Of a stretch of 64,000 bases of DNA, positions 45,131 to 54,639 are shown in pieces. The notes below the pieces were generated by a model. That model worked only from the letters and a program-made list of their open reading frames with translations. It searched no databases and was not told the DNA's origin. A program made the translations under genes and the position numbers. The DNA is from an uncultured Coriobacteriaceae bacterium (lineage in GTDB: Bacteria > Actinomycetota > Coriobacteriia > Coriobacteriales > Coriobacteriaceae): the NCBI GenBank assembly GCA_944322305.1, contig CALUOP010000002.1:62001-126000 (forward strand). Reading direction: 5' to 3'. Every line of letters begins with the position of its first letter. Position 1 is the stretch's first letter.

Positions 45131-46036
45131 ATGACCAAGCGTTTGATCAGCGCGAACACCTCCGACCTGCTCGCCATGAACGGCGCCGAGCTCAAGCAGA
45201 GCATCAAGGCCAGCGAGGGCCGCACCATCTGCTCGGAGAACGTTGCCGTGCGCGAGAGCTACATCGGCGACATCACCAACGCCGAGATTGCCCGCGCGTT
45301 CGGCGCCGACCTCATCCTGCTCAACGGCGTGGACGTGCTGAACCCGGCGCTGCCCGGCCTCAGCGCCGACCCGGAGGCCGGCACTGTGGTTGACCAGCTG
45401 CACCGCCTGGTAGGTCGCCCCGTCGGCGTGAACCTTGAGCCGGTGGACGTTAACGCCAAGATGGCCGAGGACCGCCTGGAGATCGCGCGCGGCCGCCAGG
45501 CCAACGCCGAGACCGCGCAGGAGATCGAGCGCCTGGGCTTCGACTTCGTGTGCCTCACGGGCAACCCCGGCACGGGCGTCACCAACGCGCAGATCGCCAG
45601 CGCCATCGGGCTCATGAAAGAGCATTTCTCGGGTCTCATCATCGCCGGCAAGATGCACGGCGCGGGCGTGGACGAGCCCGTATGCGACACCGCCGCGGTT
45701 GAGGCGTTCGTCTCGGCCGGCGCCGACGTGATCCTGGTGCCCGCCGTGGGCACCGTGCCCGGCTTCACCGACGCCGAGCTCACCGAGATCGTGCGCGAGG
45801 TGCACGCCCGCGGCGCGCTGGTGCTTTCGGCCATCGGTACGAGCCAGGAGGGCGCCGACCCCGCCACCATCCGCGAGATCGCCATCCGCAACAAGGTGTG
45901 CGGCGTTGACATCCAGCACATCGGCGACGCCGGGTACTCGGGCGTGGCGCCGGTCGAGAACATCTACGCCATGAGCGTGGCCATCCGCGGCATCCGCCAC
46001 ACGGTCTCGATGATGGCGCGCTCCATCAACCGCTAG
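45131..46036 (+). CDS. TIM-barrel protein of unknown function (DUF7916-like)
   Basis: A 301-residue protein starting 'TKRLISANTSDLLAMNGAEL', with 'ASEGRTICSENVAV', 'AFGADLILLNGVDVLNP', 'LTGNPGTGVTNAQI', 'AGADVILVPAVGTVPGF' and 'VDIQHIGDAGYSGVA'. The alternating strand/helix pattern and 'GADVI' strands suggest a TIM barrel related to phosphoenolpyruvate-mutase or BtpA-like folds. I recall such proteins as annotated DUF7916 or as 'haloacid dehalogenase-like', which the sequence does not support. ATG 45131 follows AGGAGAAGGG. It stands alone; function unknown. Confidence 0.75.
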   Translation: MTKRLISANTSDLLAMNGAELKQSIKASEGRTICSENVAVRESYIGDITNAEIARAFGADLILLNGVDVLNPALPGLSADPEAGTVVDQLHRLVGRPVGVNLEPVDVNAKMAEDRLEIARGRQANAETAQEIERLGFDFVCLTGNPGTGVTNAQIASAIGLMKEHFSGLIIAGKMHGAGVDEPVCDTAAVEAFVSAGADVILVPAVGTVPGFTDAELTEIVREVHARGALVLSAIGTSQEGADPATIREIAIRNKVCGVDIQHIGDAGYSGVAPVENIYAMSVAIRGIRHTVSMMARSINR

Positions 46037-46276
46037 GGAAGCGCTGCGCAAAGGCCTTCGCGCCCCGCTGCGCTGAGGATCCGCACCCGCGCACCGGCGC
46101 CGCACCTGCCGCCGGCAGCCGGATGCGCGGGCCCGCTTTTGCCCAACTTGCCATCCTCGCGGCGAGGGCTTCTCGCAATGGGTACCATAAGGAAAGCTTG
46201 CAACGTGCCGGCCGGGGATGCGTTCCGCGGCCGGCGCGGTATCACGACCGGTATCCGCATCGAGAAGGGAAGGGCA

Positions 46277-46699
46277 ATGTCTTCCAACCAGAAGTGGCTC
46301 AAGATCATGAGCTTCATCGCCATCCTCGCCGGCGTCGGCATGGCGGTGTGGACGTCAGTCAGCCTGGCGTTTGCCAACACCGCGCCAGGGCTGCTGCTTG
46401 CCATCTGCATGGGCGCGCAGGCGTTTTTCGACGTGGTGCTGGGCGTGTTCGGCATCGGCGCGGCCAACAAACCGGTGCGTTCGGAGGGGCTGTACTACAT
46501 CGCAACGGTGTGGCTGGCCCTTATCCTCAACGTGGCGGCGGTGATCGTGATCGCCTTCATCGGCGGGGGCGGCGAGATGGACAGCACCGCGTACGCCATC
46601 GTGAGCCTGGACATTCCCTCGCTCATCAACCTCGTGGTGGTGTTTTTCTACGCGCGCTTTGCCCGGCTGGTGTGCGTCCAGAGCGCGCAGAGCCTGTAG
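46277..46699 (+). CDS. Four-helix membrane protein, unknown
   Basis: A 140-residue protein with four predicted helices: 'IMSFIAILAGVGMAVW', 'GLLLAICMGAQAFFDVVLGV', 'VWLALILNVAAVIVIAFIG' and 'LINLVVVFFYARFARLV'. No recognised motif. ATG 46277 follows AAGGGAAGGG. A GGTACCAT motif (46181-46188) upstream resembles the one before the ABC transporter at 16 kb. Bases 46037-46180 show no gene. Confidence 0.7.
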   Translation: MSSNQKWLKIMSFIAILAGVGMAVWTSVSLAFANTAPGLLLAICMGAQAFFDVVLGVFGIGAANKPVRSEGLYYIATVWLALILNVAAVIVIAFIGGGGEMDSTAYAIVSLDIPSLINLVVVFFYARFARLVCVQSAQSL

Positions 46700-46737
46700 G
46701 GGCCTGCCCGCACGCTCCCGTTAAGTTAGGATCCCGC

Positions 46738-47307
46738 ATGAAGTTTCTCATCGCTTCCGACATCCACGGCTCGGCCTTTTGGGCCGAGCGCCTCATGGGC
46801 GCCATCGAGGCCGAGGCGCCCGACCGCGTGCTGCTGCTGGGCGACCTGCTCTACCACGGCCCGCGCAACGACCTCCCGCGCGACTACGCGCCCAAGCGCG
46901 TGATCCCGCTTTTGAACGACCTGGCGGCCACGGGCAAGCTCATCGCCGTGCGCGGCAACTGCGAGGCCGAGGTCGACCAGATGGTGCTCAGCTTCCCGTG
47001 CATGGCCGACAGCACCACCGTGCTGGACGACGCCGGCCGCGAGCTGTTCTGCACGCACGGTCACGTGTTCGGCGCGGGGTTCCACAACAGCGTGGACAAC
47101 CTGCCGGCGCTGCCGGAGGGGTCGGCCGTGGTGTACGGCCACACGCACATCAAGGTGAGCGAGCCGGTGCCCGGGCGCGATGGTCTGTGGGCGTTCAACC
47201 CCGGCAGCGTGAGCATCCCCAAGGACGGCACGCACAGCTACGGCGTCTACGAGAGCGGCAAGCCCGTGGCCGAGGCGTTTCGCCACGTGGTGCTTGAGGA
47301 GGCGTGA
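46738..47307 (+). CDS. yfcE: YfcE-type metallophosphodiesterase
   Basis: A 189-residue calcineurin-like phosphoesterase with all five metal-binding blocks: 'IASDIHGS', 'LLGDLLYHGPRND', 'AVRGNCEAEVDQ', 'CTHGHVFG' and 'VVYGHTHIK', plus C-terminal 'NPGSVSIPKDGTHSY'. The family hydrolyses phosphodiesters in the cytoplasm; its physiological substrate is unknown. ATG 46738 has a weak AGGA upstream; earlier in-frame codons overlap the membrane-protein gene. The mazG gene follows after only 3 bases, so the two are probably cotranscribed. Confidence 0.9.
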   Translation: MKFLIASDIHGSAFWAERLMGAIEAEAPDRVLLLGDLLYHGPRNDLPRDYAPKRVIPLLNDLAATGKLIAVRGNCEAEVDQMVLSFPCMADSTTVLDDAGRELFCTHGHVFGAGFHNSVDNLPALPEGSAVVYGHTHIKVSEPVPGRDGLWAFNPGSVSIPKDGTHSYGVYESGKPVAEAFRHVVLEEA

Positions 47308-47310
47308 GCC

Positions 47311-48261
47311 ATGGCGCGTGATGCGGCAGCGGGCGAGAAGAACGCTGCGCCGGCGGGCGCGGAAGTCGGGCGCGAGGCGGCGGCTGCAGCGCGCAACCGC
47401 GCCACGCGGGCTGACGCGCGGCAGAGCTTTGACGCGCTGACCGAGACCATCTGGCGGCTGCGCCAGCCCGACGGCTGTCCGTGGGACCGCGAGCAGACGC
47501 ACGCGAGCATCGCCAAGAACATGATCGAGGAGGCCTACGAGGCCGTTGACTGCATCGAGGCCGGAAACGAGCGCCATCTGCGCGAGGAGCTGGGCGACGT
47601 GCTCATGCAGGTGATGCTGCACGCGCAGATCGCCGCCGACGCCGGCGCGTTCACCATCGACGACGTGGTGGCCGACCTGAACGAGAAGCTCATCCGCCGG
47701 CATCCGCACGTGTTCGGTGAGGCGGCCGGCGCACAGGACGCCGAAGCGGTGCTGGACATCTGGGACAGCGTCAAGCGCGCCGAGCGCGCGCAGCGCAACG
47801 CGGATGCGGCGGCGGGGGAGGACGCCGCGGCGGCGGACGAGGCCGGCGCCGCTGGCGGCGAGCCCGCGCCCGCGCCCGAGGGGCTGCTCGACAGCGTGCC
47901 CAAGGCGTTTCCGGCGCTCATGCAGGCGCAGAAGGTCTCCAAGCGCGCGGCCAAGGCGGGCTTTGAGTGGGACACCGTGGCCGACGTGTGGGACAAGGTG
48001 GCCGAGGAGCGCGTCGAGTTCGAGGCCGAGGAGCCCGGCAGCCCCGAGCGCGCGCTTGAGTTCGGCGACATGCTGTTTGCGCTGGTGAACGTGGCGCGCA
48101 AGGAGGGCATCGACGCCGAGGAGGCCCTGCGTGCGAGCACGCTGAAGTTCCGCGCGCGCTGGGGCGCCATGGAGGCCGCGGCGCGCGGCCGCGGCGTTGC
48201 GCTGGAGGACCTCTCAACATCCGAGCTCAACGAGCTGTGGGACGAGGTCAAGCGTCGCTAA
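47311..48261 (+). CDS. mazG: Nucleoside triphosphate pyrophosphohydrolase MazG
   Basis: A 316-residue two-domain MazG. The first domain has 'LRQPDGCPWDREQTHASI', 'NMIEEAYEAVDCIE' and 'REELGDVLMQVMLHAQIA' (EExxE ... ExxD Mg-binding pattern), then 'IRRHPHVFGE' and 'WDSVKRAER'. The second has 'VSKRAAKAGFEWD' and 'FGDMLFALVNVAR'. It hydrolyses (d)NTPs to NMP and PPi, cleaning the pool and lowering ppGpp. An Ala/Glu/Pro-rich insert (about 47798-47884) joins the domains, and an Ala-rich tail of about 30 residues begins the protein. ATG 47311 follows GAGGAGG. Confidence 0.93.
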   Translation: MARDAAAGEKNAAPAGAEVGREAAAAARNRATRADARQSFDALTETIWRLRQPDGCPWDREQTHASIAKNMIEEAYEAVDCIEAGNERHLREELGDVLMQVMLHAQIAADAGAFTIDDVVADLNEKLIRRHPHVFGEAAGAQDAEAVLDIWDSVKRAERAQRNADAAAGEDAAAADEAGAAGGEPAPAPEGLLDSVPKAFPALMQAQKVSKRAAKAGFEWDTVADVWDKVAEERVEFEAEEPGSPERALEFGDMLFALVNVARKEGIDAEEALRASTLKFRARWGAMEAAARGRGVALEDLSTSELNELWDEVKRR

Positions 48262-48270
48262 ACCGGTCAG

Positions 48271-48294
48271 TTGGGGACGTGTTCCAACCAACCC
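48271..48294 (+). repeat. REP-like element, copy 1
   Basis: TTGGGGACGTGTTCC followed by AACCAACCC. It marks the left border of a zone of gene remnants. Confidence 0.6.
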
Positions 48295-48324
48295 GTTCGG
48301 GGCGGGGTCGTGCGGCCTGCCGGG

Positions 48325-48450
48325 CTAACGCTGCCGGAACTGCTCCAGCGCAGCGCGCAGCTCGGGCAGGCGCTGGCGGCTCATGTCCACGGCGGTGCCG
48401 TCGGCAAGCAGCACGCCCTCGGCCGAGAGATGGTCCACGTGCTGCAGAAG
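48325..48450 (-). pseudogene. 3' remnant of a LytTR-type response regulator
   Basis: On the minus strand, about 41 codons end at TAG (48325-48327) and read 'HVDHLSAEGVLLADGTAVDM' then 'SRQRLPELRAALEQF'. This resembles the C-terminal end of a LytTR DNA-binding domain. The frame begins abruptly at about 48450, where it meets the plus-strand surface-protein remnant, so the rest of the gene has been deleted. Confidence 0.5.
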
Positions 48451-48451
48451 T

Positions 48452-48734
48452 GGAGACCCGCGAGGTCCCCGCGCTCGGCCATCGCTACGAGGGCGGCGCC
48501 TGCGCGGTCTGCGGCGCGGCCGACCCGGATTACGCCGCTGGCGACCTCGCTGACGGCTCCACCGGCTCTGACGAAGAGATTTCGACCAACAAGCCCGCCG
48601 CCGAGCCCTCGGCCGAGCTTCTCGCCCAGACGGGCGATCCCGCGCCCGCGCTTATCGCCGGGGCGGGCCTTGCCGCGGCAGCCTGCCTGGCGGCCGGAGT
48701 CGCCTTTAGGCGCCGCCGAAGTTCGCGGCGTTAG
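48452..48734 (+). pseudogene. 3' remnant of a sortase-anchored surface protein
   Basis: About 93 codons end in a degenerate cell-wall sorting signal: 'LLAQTGDPAPALIAGAGLAA', a hydrophobic helix and 'FRRRRSSRR'. Before it lies 'HRYEGGACAVCGAADPDY', a C-terminal motif common in large repeat-rich surface proteins of actinobacteria. There is no plausible start, signal peptide or body; the frame runs back into antisense sequence of the LytTR remnant. Confidence 0.65.
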
Positions 48735-48758
48735 CCCTGGTCCTTCCCGTTTCCCCTT

Positions 48759-48795
48759 GCGCGCCGGCTTCCTCCCTCGGGGCCGGCGCGCTTTT
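48759..48795 (+). terminator. Terminator of the surface-protein remnant
   Basis: GCGCGCCGGC (48759-48768) pairs with GCCGGCGCGC (48782-48791), followed by TTTT. It was evidently kept with the 3' fragment. Confidence 0.75.
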
Positions 48796-48813
48796 GTGTG
48801 CTTTGGGGTTGGA

Positions 48814-48848
48814 ATGGGTTGGACGGAACACGTCCCCAACCAACCCAT
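48814..48848 (-). repeat. REP-like element, copy 2 (inverted)
   Basis: Reverse complement of the copy-1 core: GGAACACGTCCCCAA flanked by GGGTTGG and CCAACCC, so the element is itself an interrupted palindrome. Confidence 0.6.
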
Positions 48849-48897
48849 CGGAAAATCCGAACCGCGCCATGCTTAGGAAGCTCTCAGCGGCGTTTAT

Positions 48898-49355
48898 TCA
48901 GGTAGTCGGCAAAAATGGCATCTCGAACGCCAGGGTTCCGTCAGGCAGCTCGTCAACGATCCCTTGCTTGATCAGTCTTTGCTTGTAATACCCAACAAGC
49001 TGCATCATGTAGGCAAACCCGCCGATTGCGCGCACCACGAGGTCAAGTGCTTCGTCTGCGATGGTCTTGCCAGCGCTTTCCACCGTTTTGCGGAACGTGC
49101 TGCGCACTTCTTGGTTTCCGTGCGTCCGATGTAGCTCTGTCTCGCGGCGCGAGAAGGCGACGCGGCGGTCGACAATGAGGTCTCCCACGTCGGCGGGGAG
49201 GCACGCCATCACCAGCGCCACTTGGTGCTCCTTGCATACCAGCAGGTGATTTCGGCAAAGGCGCGCTGCATGTTGGAAAGGATTCTGCCGCGGCCCGCCA
49301 TATGCGGCGGCACCATGCCAAGCGTGGGGGTGAAGGGGTTTCTGGCATGAGCCAT
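48898..49355 (-). pseudogene. Broken AAA ATPase (internal deletion)
   Basis: The N-terminal piece (49355 to about 49250) reads 'MAHARNPFTPTLGMVPPHMA' and 'GRGRILSNMQRAF', the typical start of a family of stand-alone AAA ATPases. The C-terminal piece in another frame (about 49240-48898) reads 'VALVMACLPADVGDL' and ends 'LPDGTLAFEMPFLP'. In intact relatives about 100 or more residues carrying Walker A and B lie between these; here they are missing and the frames do not match. Non-functional. Confidence 0.7.
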
Positions 49356-49470
49356 GACGATGCCCCTTGTATCGGTCGTATCACCAGCATGCGTCCGTTT
49401 GCGAGTTTTGCCAACTTTTGTAATATTTGCCACTTTTAGCGAGTTTTGCGGGATGGTGGACGCAACGGGC

Positions 49471-49496
49471 TGGTTGGGGACGTGTTCCATCCAACC
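49471..49496 (+). repeat. REP-like element, copy 3
   Basis: TGGTTGGGGACGTGTTCC followed by ATCCAACC. It lies between the broken ATPase and the eno promoter. The rest of 49356-49596 holds no gene. Confidence 0.6.
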
Positions 49497-49596
49497 TCCT
49501 CGCGGCCGGCTTCCTCAGCCCGTTACGCTCCGGCGTCGGTTGCGGCAGGGCCGTCCGGCGGACGACCTGAGCCCTTCTCCAAAACGCCGGTATAGA

Positions 49597-49624
49597 TTGC
49601 GCGTATGCGGGCATACTGTACAAA
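49597..49624 (+). promoter_or_regulatory. eno promoter with dyad in the spacer
   Basis: -35 TTGCGC (49597-49602), 16-bp spacer, -10 TACAAA (49619-49624). The spacer contains a perfect dyad GTATGC-GG-GCATAC (49603-49616), a possible operator. Confidence 0.5.
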
Positions 49625-49639
49625 GTTTGCTTTGGGTAA

Positions 49640-50968
<1,329 letters not shown>

Positions 50969-51007
50969 CAGGCGCGGGCGGTCTTGCTGCCGCGTTGCCA
51001 GCTTAAG

Positions 51008-51040
51008 CCGGGCTCCGCTGCGCGTGGGGCCCGGTTTTTT
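51008..51040 (+). terminator. Terminator after eno
   Basis: CCGGGCTCC (51008-51016) pairs with GGGGCCCGG (51026-51034, one wobble), followed by T6. The remaining gap to 51331 contains a short duplicated GCCTTCCG motif (51098 and 51158 regions) but no gene. Confidence 0.85.
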
Positions 51041-51331
51041 GCGGCTGCGGGCGGAGGCGGCGGGACCCTTGGCGGAGCGCGTTTTGAAGAGTCCCGCCTT
51101 CCGAGGCGCGCCATCGCGATTGGTTCGTACGCACTGACATGTGCAGAAGGCCCCCGCCTTCCGGGGCGTGCCGCCTTGCTACGCATGTCTCGGCCGCGGC
51201 TTTTGCGTGGTCGCTTGCGTGAGATAAACGTTTCAAATTGCCGCCGCTCACCGGTTTGGACGCTCCGCTCGCTGCGTGGGCGCGTGGCGTCTGCTACATT
51301 CGTGCCCGCAGCACAACGAGAGGGGAGACCT

Positions 51332-52171
51332 GTGAGCGACAAGAAGATCATTTTTCTCGACGTAGACGGCACCATCACCAACTACGACAACGACGTGCCG
51401 GAATCGTGCAAGACGGCCATCAAGCAGGCGCGCGCCAACGGGCACCGCGTGTACATGTGCACCGGCCGCAGCAAGGCCGAGAACCCGCCGGAGATCACCG
51501 AGATCGGCTTCGACGGCATCATCGGCGGCAACGGCTCCTACGTTGAGGATCACGACCACGTGGTGATGCACCAGCTCATCACGCTCGAGCAGTGCAAGCA
51601 CATCGTGGACTGGCTGCACAGCCGCGGTCTCGAGTTCTACCTCGAGAGCAACAACGGCCTGTTCGCCAGCGAGAACTTCCGCGAGGCCGCGCGCCCGGTG
51701 CTGCGCGAGTACGCCAAGGGCAAGGGCGTGGCGCACGCCGAGGAGCTGGAGACCGACGACCTCATGCACGGCATGGTGTACGGCGGCGAGCTGTACCGCG
51801 ACGACCTCAACAAGGTGAGCTTCATCCTCTCGAGCTATCAGGATCACCTTGACTCCATCGAGGAGTTCCCCGACCTCAAGGCGGGCACCTGGGGCGGCAA
51901 GGGCGAGCACGCGCTTTTCGGCGATTTGGGCGTGAAGGGCATCGACAAGGCCGTGTCCATCCGCAAGCTCGTTGACTACCTGGGCGCCGACATGGCCGAC
52001 ACCTTCGCCTTCGGCGACGCCAAGGTCGACATTCCCATGTTCGAGGCGTGCGCGGTGGGCGTGTGCGTGGGCAGCGGCGGCGACGAGGCCAAGGCCGCGG
52101 CCGACTACGTGACCGACGCCGTGGACGACGACGGCATCTACAACGCGTTCAAGCACTTCGGGCTGATCTAG
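51332..52171 (+). CDS. HAD-superfamily Cof-type sugar phosphatase
   Basis: A 279-residue HAD hydrolase: motif I 'IIFLDVDGTITNYDND' (two catalytic Asp), motif II 'MCTGRSKAE', C2-type cap with 'GNGSYVEDHDHVV', conserved Lys near 'GVKGIDKAVSIRKLVDYL' and motif IV 'TFAFGDAKVDIPMFEA'. The Cof/YidA group dephosphorylates sugar phosphates, flavin or pyridoxal phosphates in the cytoplasm. GTG 51332 with GAGGGGAG upstream was chosen because homology starts there; the longer frame upstream is noncoding. It is not clearly in an operon. Confidence 0.9.
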   Translation: MSDKKIIFLDVDGTITNYDNDVPESCKTAIKQARANGHRVYMCTGRSKAENPPEITEIGFDGIIGGNGSYVEDHDHVVMHQLITLEQCKHIVDWLHSRGLEFYLESNNGLFASENFREAARPVLREYAKGKGVAHAEELETDDLMHGMVYGGELYRDDLNKVSFILSSYQDHLDSIEEFPDLKAGTWGGKGEHALFGDLGVKGIDKAVSIRKLVDYLGADMADTFAFGDAKVDIPMFEACAVGVCVGSGGDEAKAAADYVTDAVDDDGIYNAFKHFGLI

Positions 52172-52177
52172 TTGGCT

Positions 52178-52211
52178 GCCGCCCGGGCTGGGCTGACCCT
52201 GCCCGGGCGGC
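52178..52211 (+). terminator. Hairpin after the HAD gene
   Basis: An 11-bp perfect stem (52178-52188 with 52201-52211) begins 6 bases after the stop codon; no T-run. The 52212-52405 gap contains a -10-like TATAAC (52336-52341) preceded by GG. Confidence 0.5.
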
Positions 52212-52405
52212 GCGGATGTGGTGAATCCGTGGCGGCGCGACCGTGCGCGCGAGCCTTGGCGCAGGTGGCGCGCTGCCGTTGTTTTCACTGGCGGTTTGAG
52301 GGGCGGATGCGCGTATGGGCGGCCCGCCGGTGTGGTATAACTAAAAGCACCTTCCCCGTGCGGGAGGGGATAGCGCACACACACCTTAAACGAAGCAAAG
52401 GCGCC

Positions 52406-53350
52406 ATGAAGTTCACTCCGCTGCACACACAGGGCCGGTCGGCTCAGCGCTCCGCGCACGCTCCCGAGGATCGCTACGGTACTTCGAGAGGCGTTCCGCA
52501 TACCGCTTCTAGCTGGGAAAACACTTCGTATCAAGAGGCCTCGGCGCATGCCGGGGCACCGGGTGCGCGCGGCTGGGACACCGCGCGGGCCGGCGGCTAT
52601 GCAGGCGCGGGACGCGCCGGGGACAGCGCACGCTCCGGGTACGGCGCCCGCCGCGCAAGCGGCTCTGCGCGCACGGCGCGTGCTGGGCGTGCTGAGCGCG
52701 CTGCGGCAACCAGTCGCGGAAACGCCGCGCCCGCGGGTGACCGCGCCGCGGTGTCGTACCGTCGCGCCGGGCGCGGCGCAGCCGGCGGTGGCGCTTCCTT
52801 TGAGCGCGCCGCCTCTGGCGCCGACCGCGACCATGCGGGACGCGCTTCGGCGAACTCCTCGCTTATCCGCTACGCCACCGACAACGTGGTGGTGCGTGCC
52901 GTGTACACGCTCACCACCGGGCCGCTGCGCTTTGCCTTCTTCGGCGTGGTGGCGCTTATCGTGGGGTGCAGCCTGTACTTCCCGCTGCGCGGCTGGTACG
53001 TGGCCGAGCGCGGCCGCGAGGTCCAAGGCGAGCAGTACCAGGTGCAGCTTGCGTCCAACACCACCGACCAAGAGCAGGTGGACAAGCTTCTGTCGCAGGA
53101 GGGCATCAGGGACATCGCGCGCAGCAAGCTGGGGCTGGTGGAGCCCGGCGAGATCTCGGGCATGGTGACGGGTCTGGGCGAGAGCGGCGACGCGGACGCC
53201 GGGTCTGCGGACGGTACCGGCGCTGACGAGCAAGGCTCCGCCGGCGACGCGGACGCCGCATCCGACGAGCCGTGGTATGAGTACGTGCTCGACCGGCTGT
53301 TCTTCTTCTCGGTGGACGACGTCCAAGGCATCACGTTCGCCACGAGCTAA
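52406..53350 (+). CDS. FtsB/DivIC-like septum formation initiator with long tail
   Basis: A 314-residue membrane protein. The cytoplasmic N-terminus (about 1-150) is Ala/Gly/Arg/Ser-rich low complexity. One transmembrane helix follows (about 172-190, 'FAFFGVVALIVGCSLYF'). A short coiled coil ('ERGREVQGEQYQVQLAS') and the DivIC-type segment 'LLSQEGIRDIARSKLGLVEP' come after, then an acidic tail ending 'FFFSVDDVQGITFATS'. This fits the FtsB/DivIC divisome group, which joins FtsL and FtsQ/DivIB. ATG 52406 has a weak AAGG. ppx/gppA follows 49 bases downstream, as eno-divIC-ppx order is common in actinobacteria. Confidence 0.82.
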   Translation: MKFTPLHTQGRSAQRSAHAPEDRYGTSRGVPHTASSWENTSYQEASAHAGAPGARGWDTARAGGYAGAGRAGDSARSGYGARRASGSARTARAGRAERAAATSRGNAAPAGDRAAVSYRRAGRGAAGGGASFERAASGADRDHAGRASANSSLIRYATDNVVVRAVYTLTTGPLRFAFFGVVALIVGCSLYFPLRGWYVAERGREVQGEQYQVQLASNTTDQEQVDKLLSQEGIRDIARSKLGLVEPGEISGMVTGLGESGDADAGSADGTGADEQGSAGDADAASDEPWYEYVLDRLFFFSVDDVQGITFATS

Positions 53351-53399
53351 CACGGCTCATGTTGGCGCGCCCGCACCCGGCATCGGCAAGGAGGTTTTC

Positions 53400-54464
53400 A
53401 TGGCATCAAGCGTTCGCGTGGCGGCGGTCGACATCGGCACGGTGACGTCGCGGCTGCTGTTGGCCACGGTGGAGGCGGGTACGATCGTCTCACAGCAAAA
53501 GACCAGCTATATCACCGATCTTGGCCAAGGCGTTGACGCAACCGGCGAGCTGGCGCCCGAGGCTGTTGAGCGCGTGGTTAACGCGTGCGCCGACTTTGCC
53601 GAGCGCATCCAGGGCTTCGGTCCGGATGCCATCGGGCTCACCCTCACGAGCGCGGCGCGCGACGCCCACCACGGCGAGGAGCTGCTCGGCCGTCTGCATG
53701 AGCTCGGCTTTGCGCCGCAGGTCATTCCCGGCGAGGTGGAGGGGCGGCTCACGTTTTTCGGCGTGGCGGCCGATTTCCCCGGCGAGCGCCTGGCGGTGGC
53801 CGATCCCGGCGGCGGCTCAACCGAGATCGCGCTCGGCCGGTGCGCCGGCGGTTCGCTCGAGCTTGAACGCGTGCAGTCGCTCAACATCGGGTGTCGCCGC
53901 GTGACCGAGAAGTTCCTCGCCCACGTGCCGCCTGCGCCTTACGAGGTCGACGCGGCGGTGGCGTGGCTTGACCCGCAGTTCGGCGCGTATTGGGACGCCG
54001 CGCGCGTTGCCGGTGGTGCCGGAGACACTGTGCCGGATAAGAAAAACGCTGCTACGGCCGCCGCCGATGGCGCCGTTTCCCCGGCGGCCCCTGCGGCCCT
54101 ACCCGACCGGCTGGTTGCCGTGGGGGGCACCGTAACCACCATGGTGGCGATGCTCCACGAGCTCGACCCGTACGACAGCGCGTTCGTGCACCTGCACGAC
54201 CTGGAGCTGCGCGAGGTGGATGCCTGCGTCGAGCGCTTGCGGGGGCTTGCCACCGCCGACATCGCCGCGCTGCCGGGCATCCAGCCCAAGCGCGCCCCGG
54301 TCATGCTGGGCGGCGCGCTCATCATCCAGCGCCTCATGCGCGCCGGCGGCTACGACCGGCTGACGGTGAGCGAGAACGGCCTGCTTGCGGGCCTGACGCG
54401 CACCATAGCCGAGGCATACGAGCGCGGGGCCACCACCGTGGGCTGGATGCCCGAGCTTTCGTAG
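53400..54464 (+). CDS. Exopolyphosphatase / pppGpp phosphohydrolase (Ppx/GppA)
   Basis: A 354-residue ASKHA-fold phosphatase: 'VAAVDIGTVTSRLLLATVE' (phosphate 1), 'LTLTSAARDAHHGEEL', catalytic Glu region 'VIPGEVEGRLTFFGV', phosphate 2 'VADPGGGSTEIALGR', adenosine motif 'LVAVGGTVTTMVAM' and 'LTVSENGLLAGL'. It removes terminal phosphates from polyphosphate or pppGpp. A disordered insert of about 30 residues (about 54011-54108) sits before 'LVAVGGT'. ATG 53400 follows AAGGAGG. It lies in an eno/divIC/ppx neighbourhood. Confidence 0.9.
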   Translation: MASSVRVAAVDIGTVTSRLLLATVEAGTIVSQQKTSYITDLGQGVDATGELAPEAVERVVNACADFAERIQGFGPDAIGLTLTSAARDAHHGEELLGRLHELGFAPQVIPGEVEGRLTFFGVAADFPGERLAVADPGGGSTEIALGRCAGGSLELERVQSLNIGCRRVTEKFLAHVPPAPYEVDAAVAWLDPQFGAYWDAARVAGGAGDTVPDKKNAATAAADGAVSPAAPAALPDRLVAVGGTVTTMVAMLHELDPYDSAFVHLHDLELREVDACVERLRGLATADIAALPGIQPKRAPVMLGGALIIQRLMRAGGYDRLTVSENGLLAGLTRTIAEAYERGATTVGWMPELS

Positions 54465-54639
54465 GCAGCCCGGGCGCAGGGTGCTGCCGGTCGGCGCGCC
54501 ACGCCCGGTGCCGTACCCGACGTACCGCGCTCGACGCCGCGCCCAACGCCCGTCTGCTACCTGATCTTCTCACGCATGCAGGCACGGTACGCGCGGCCAA
54601 TCGGGATCTTCTCGCGCACACAGGCTCAGAAGACCTGCT

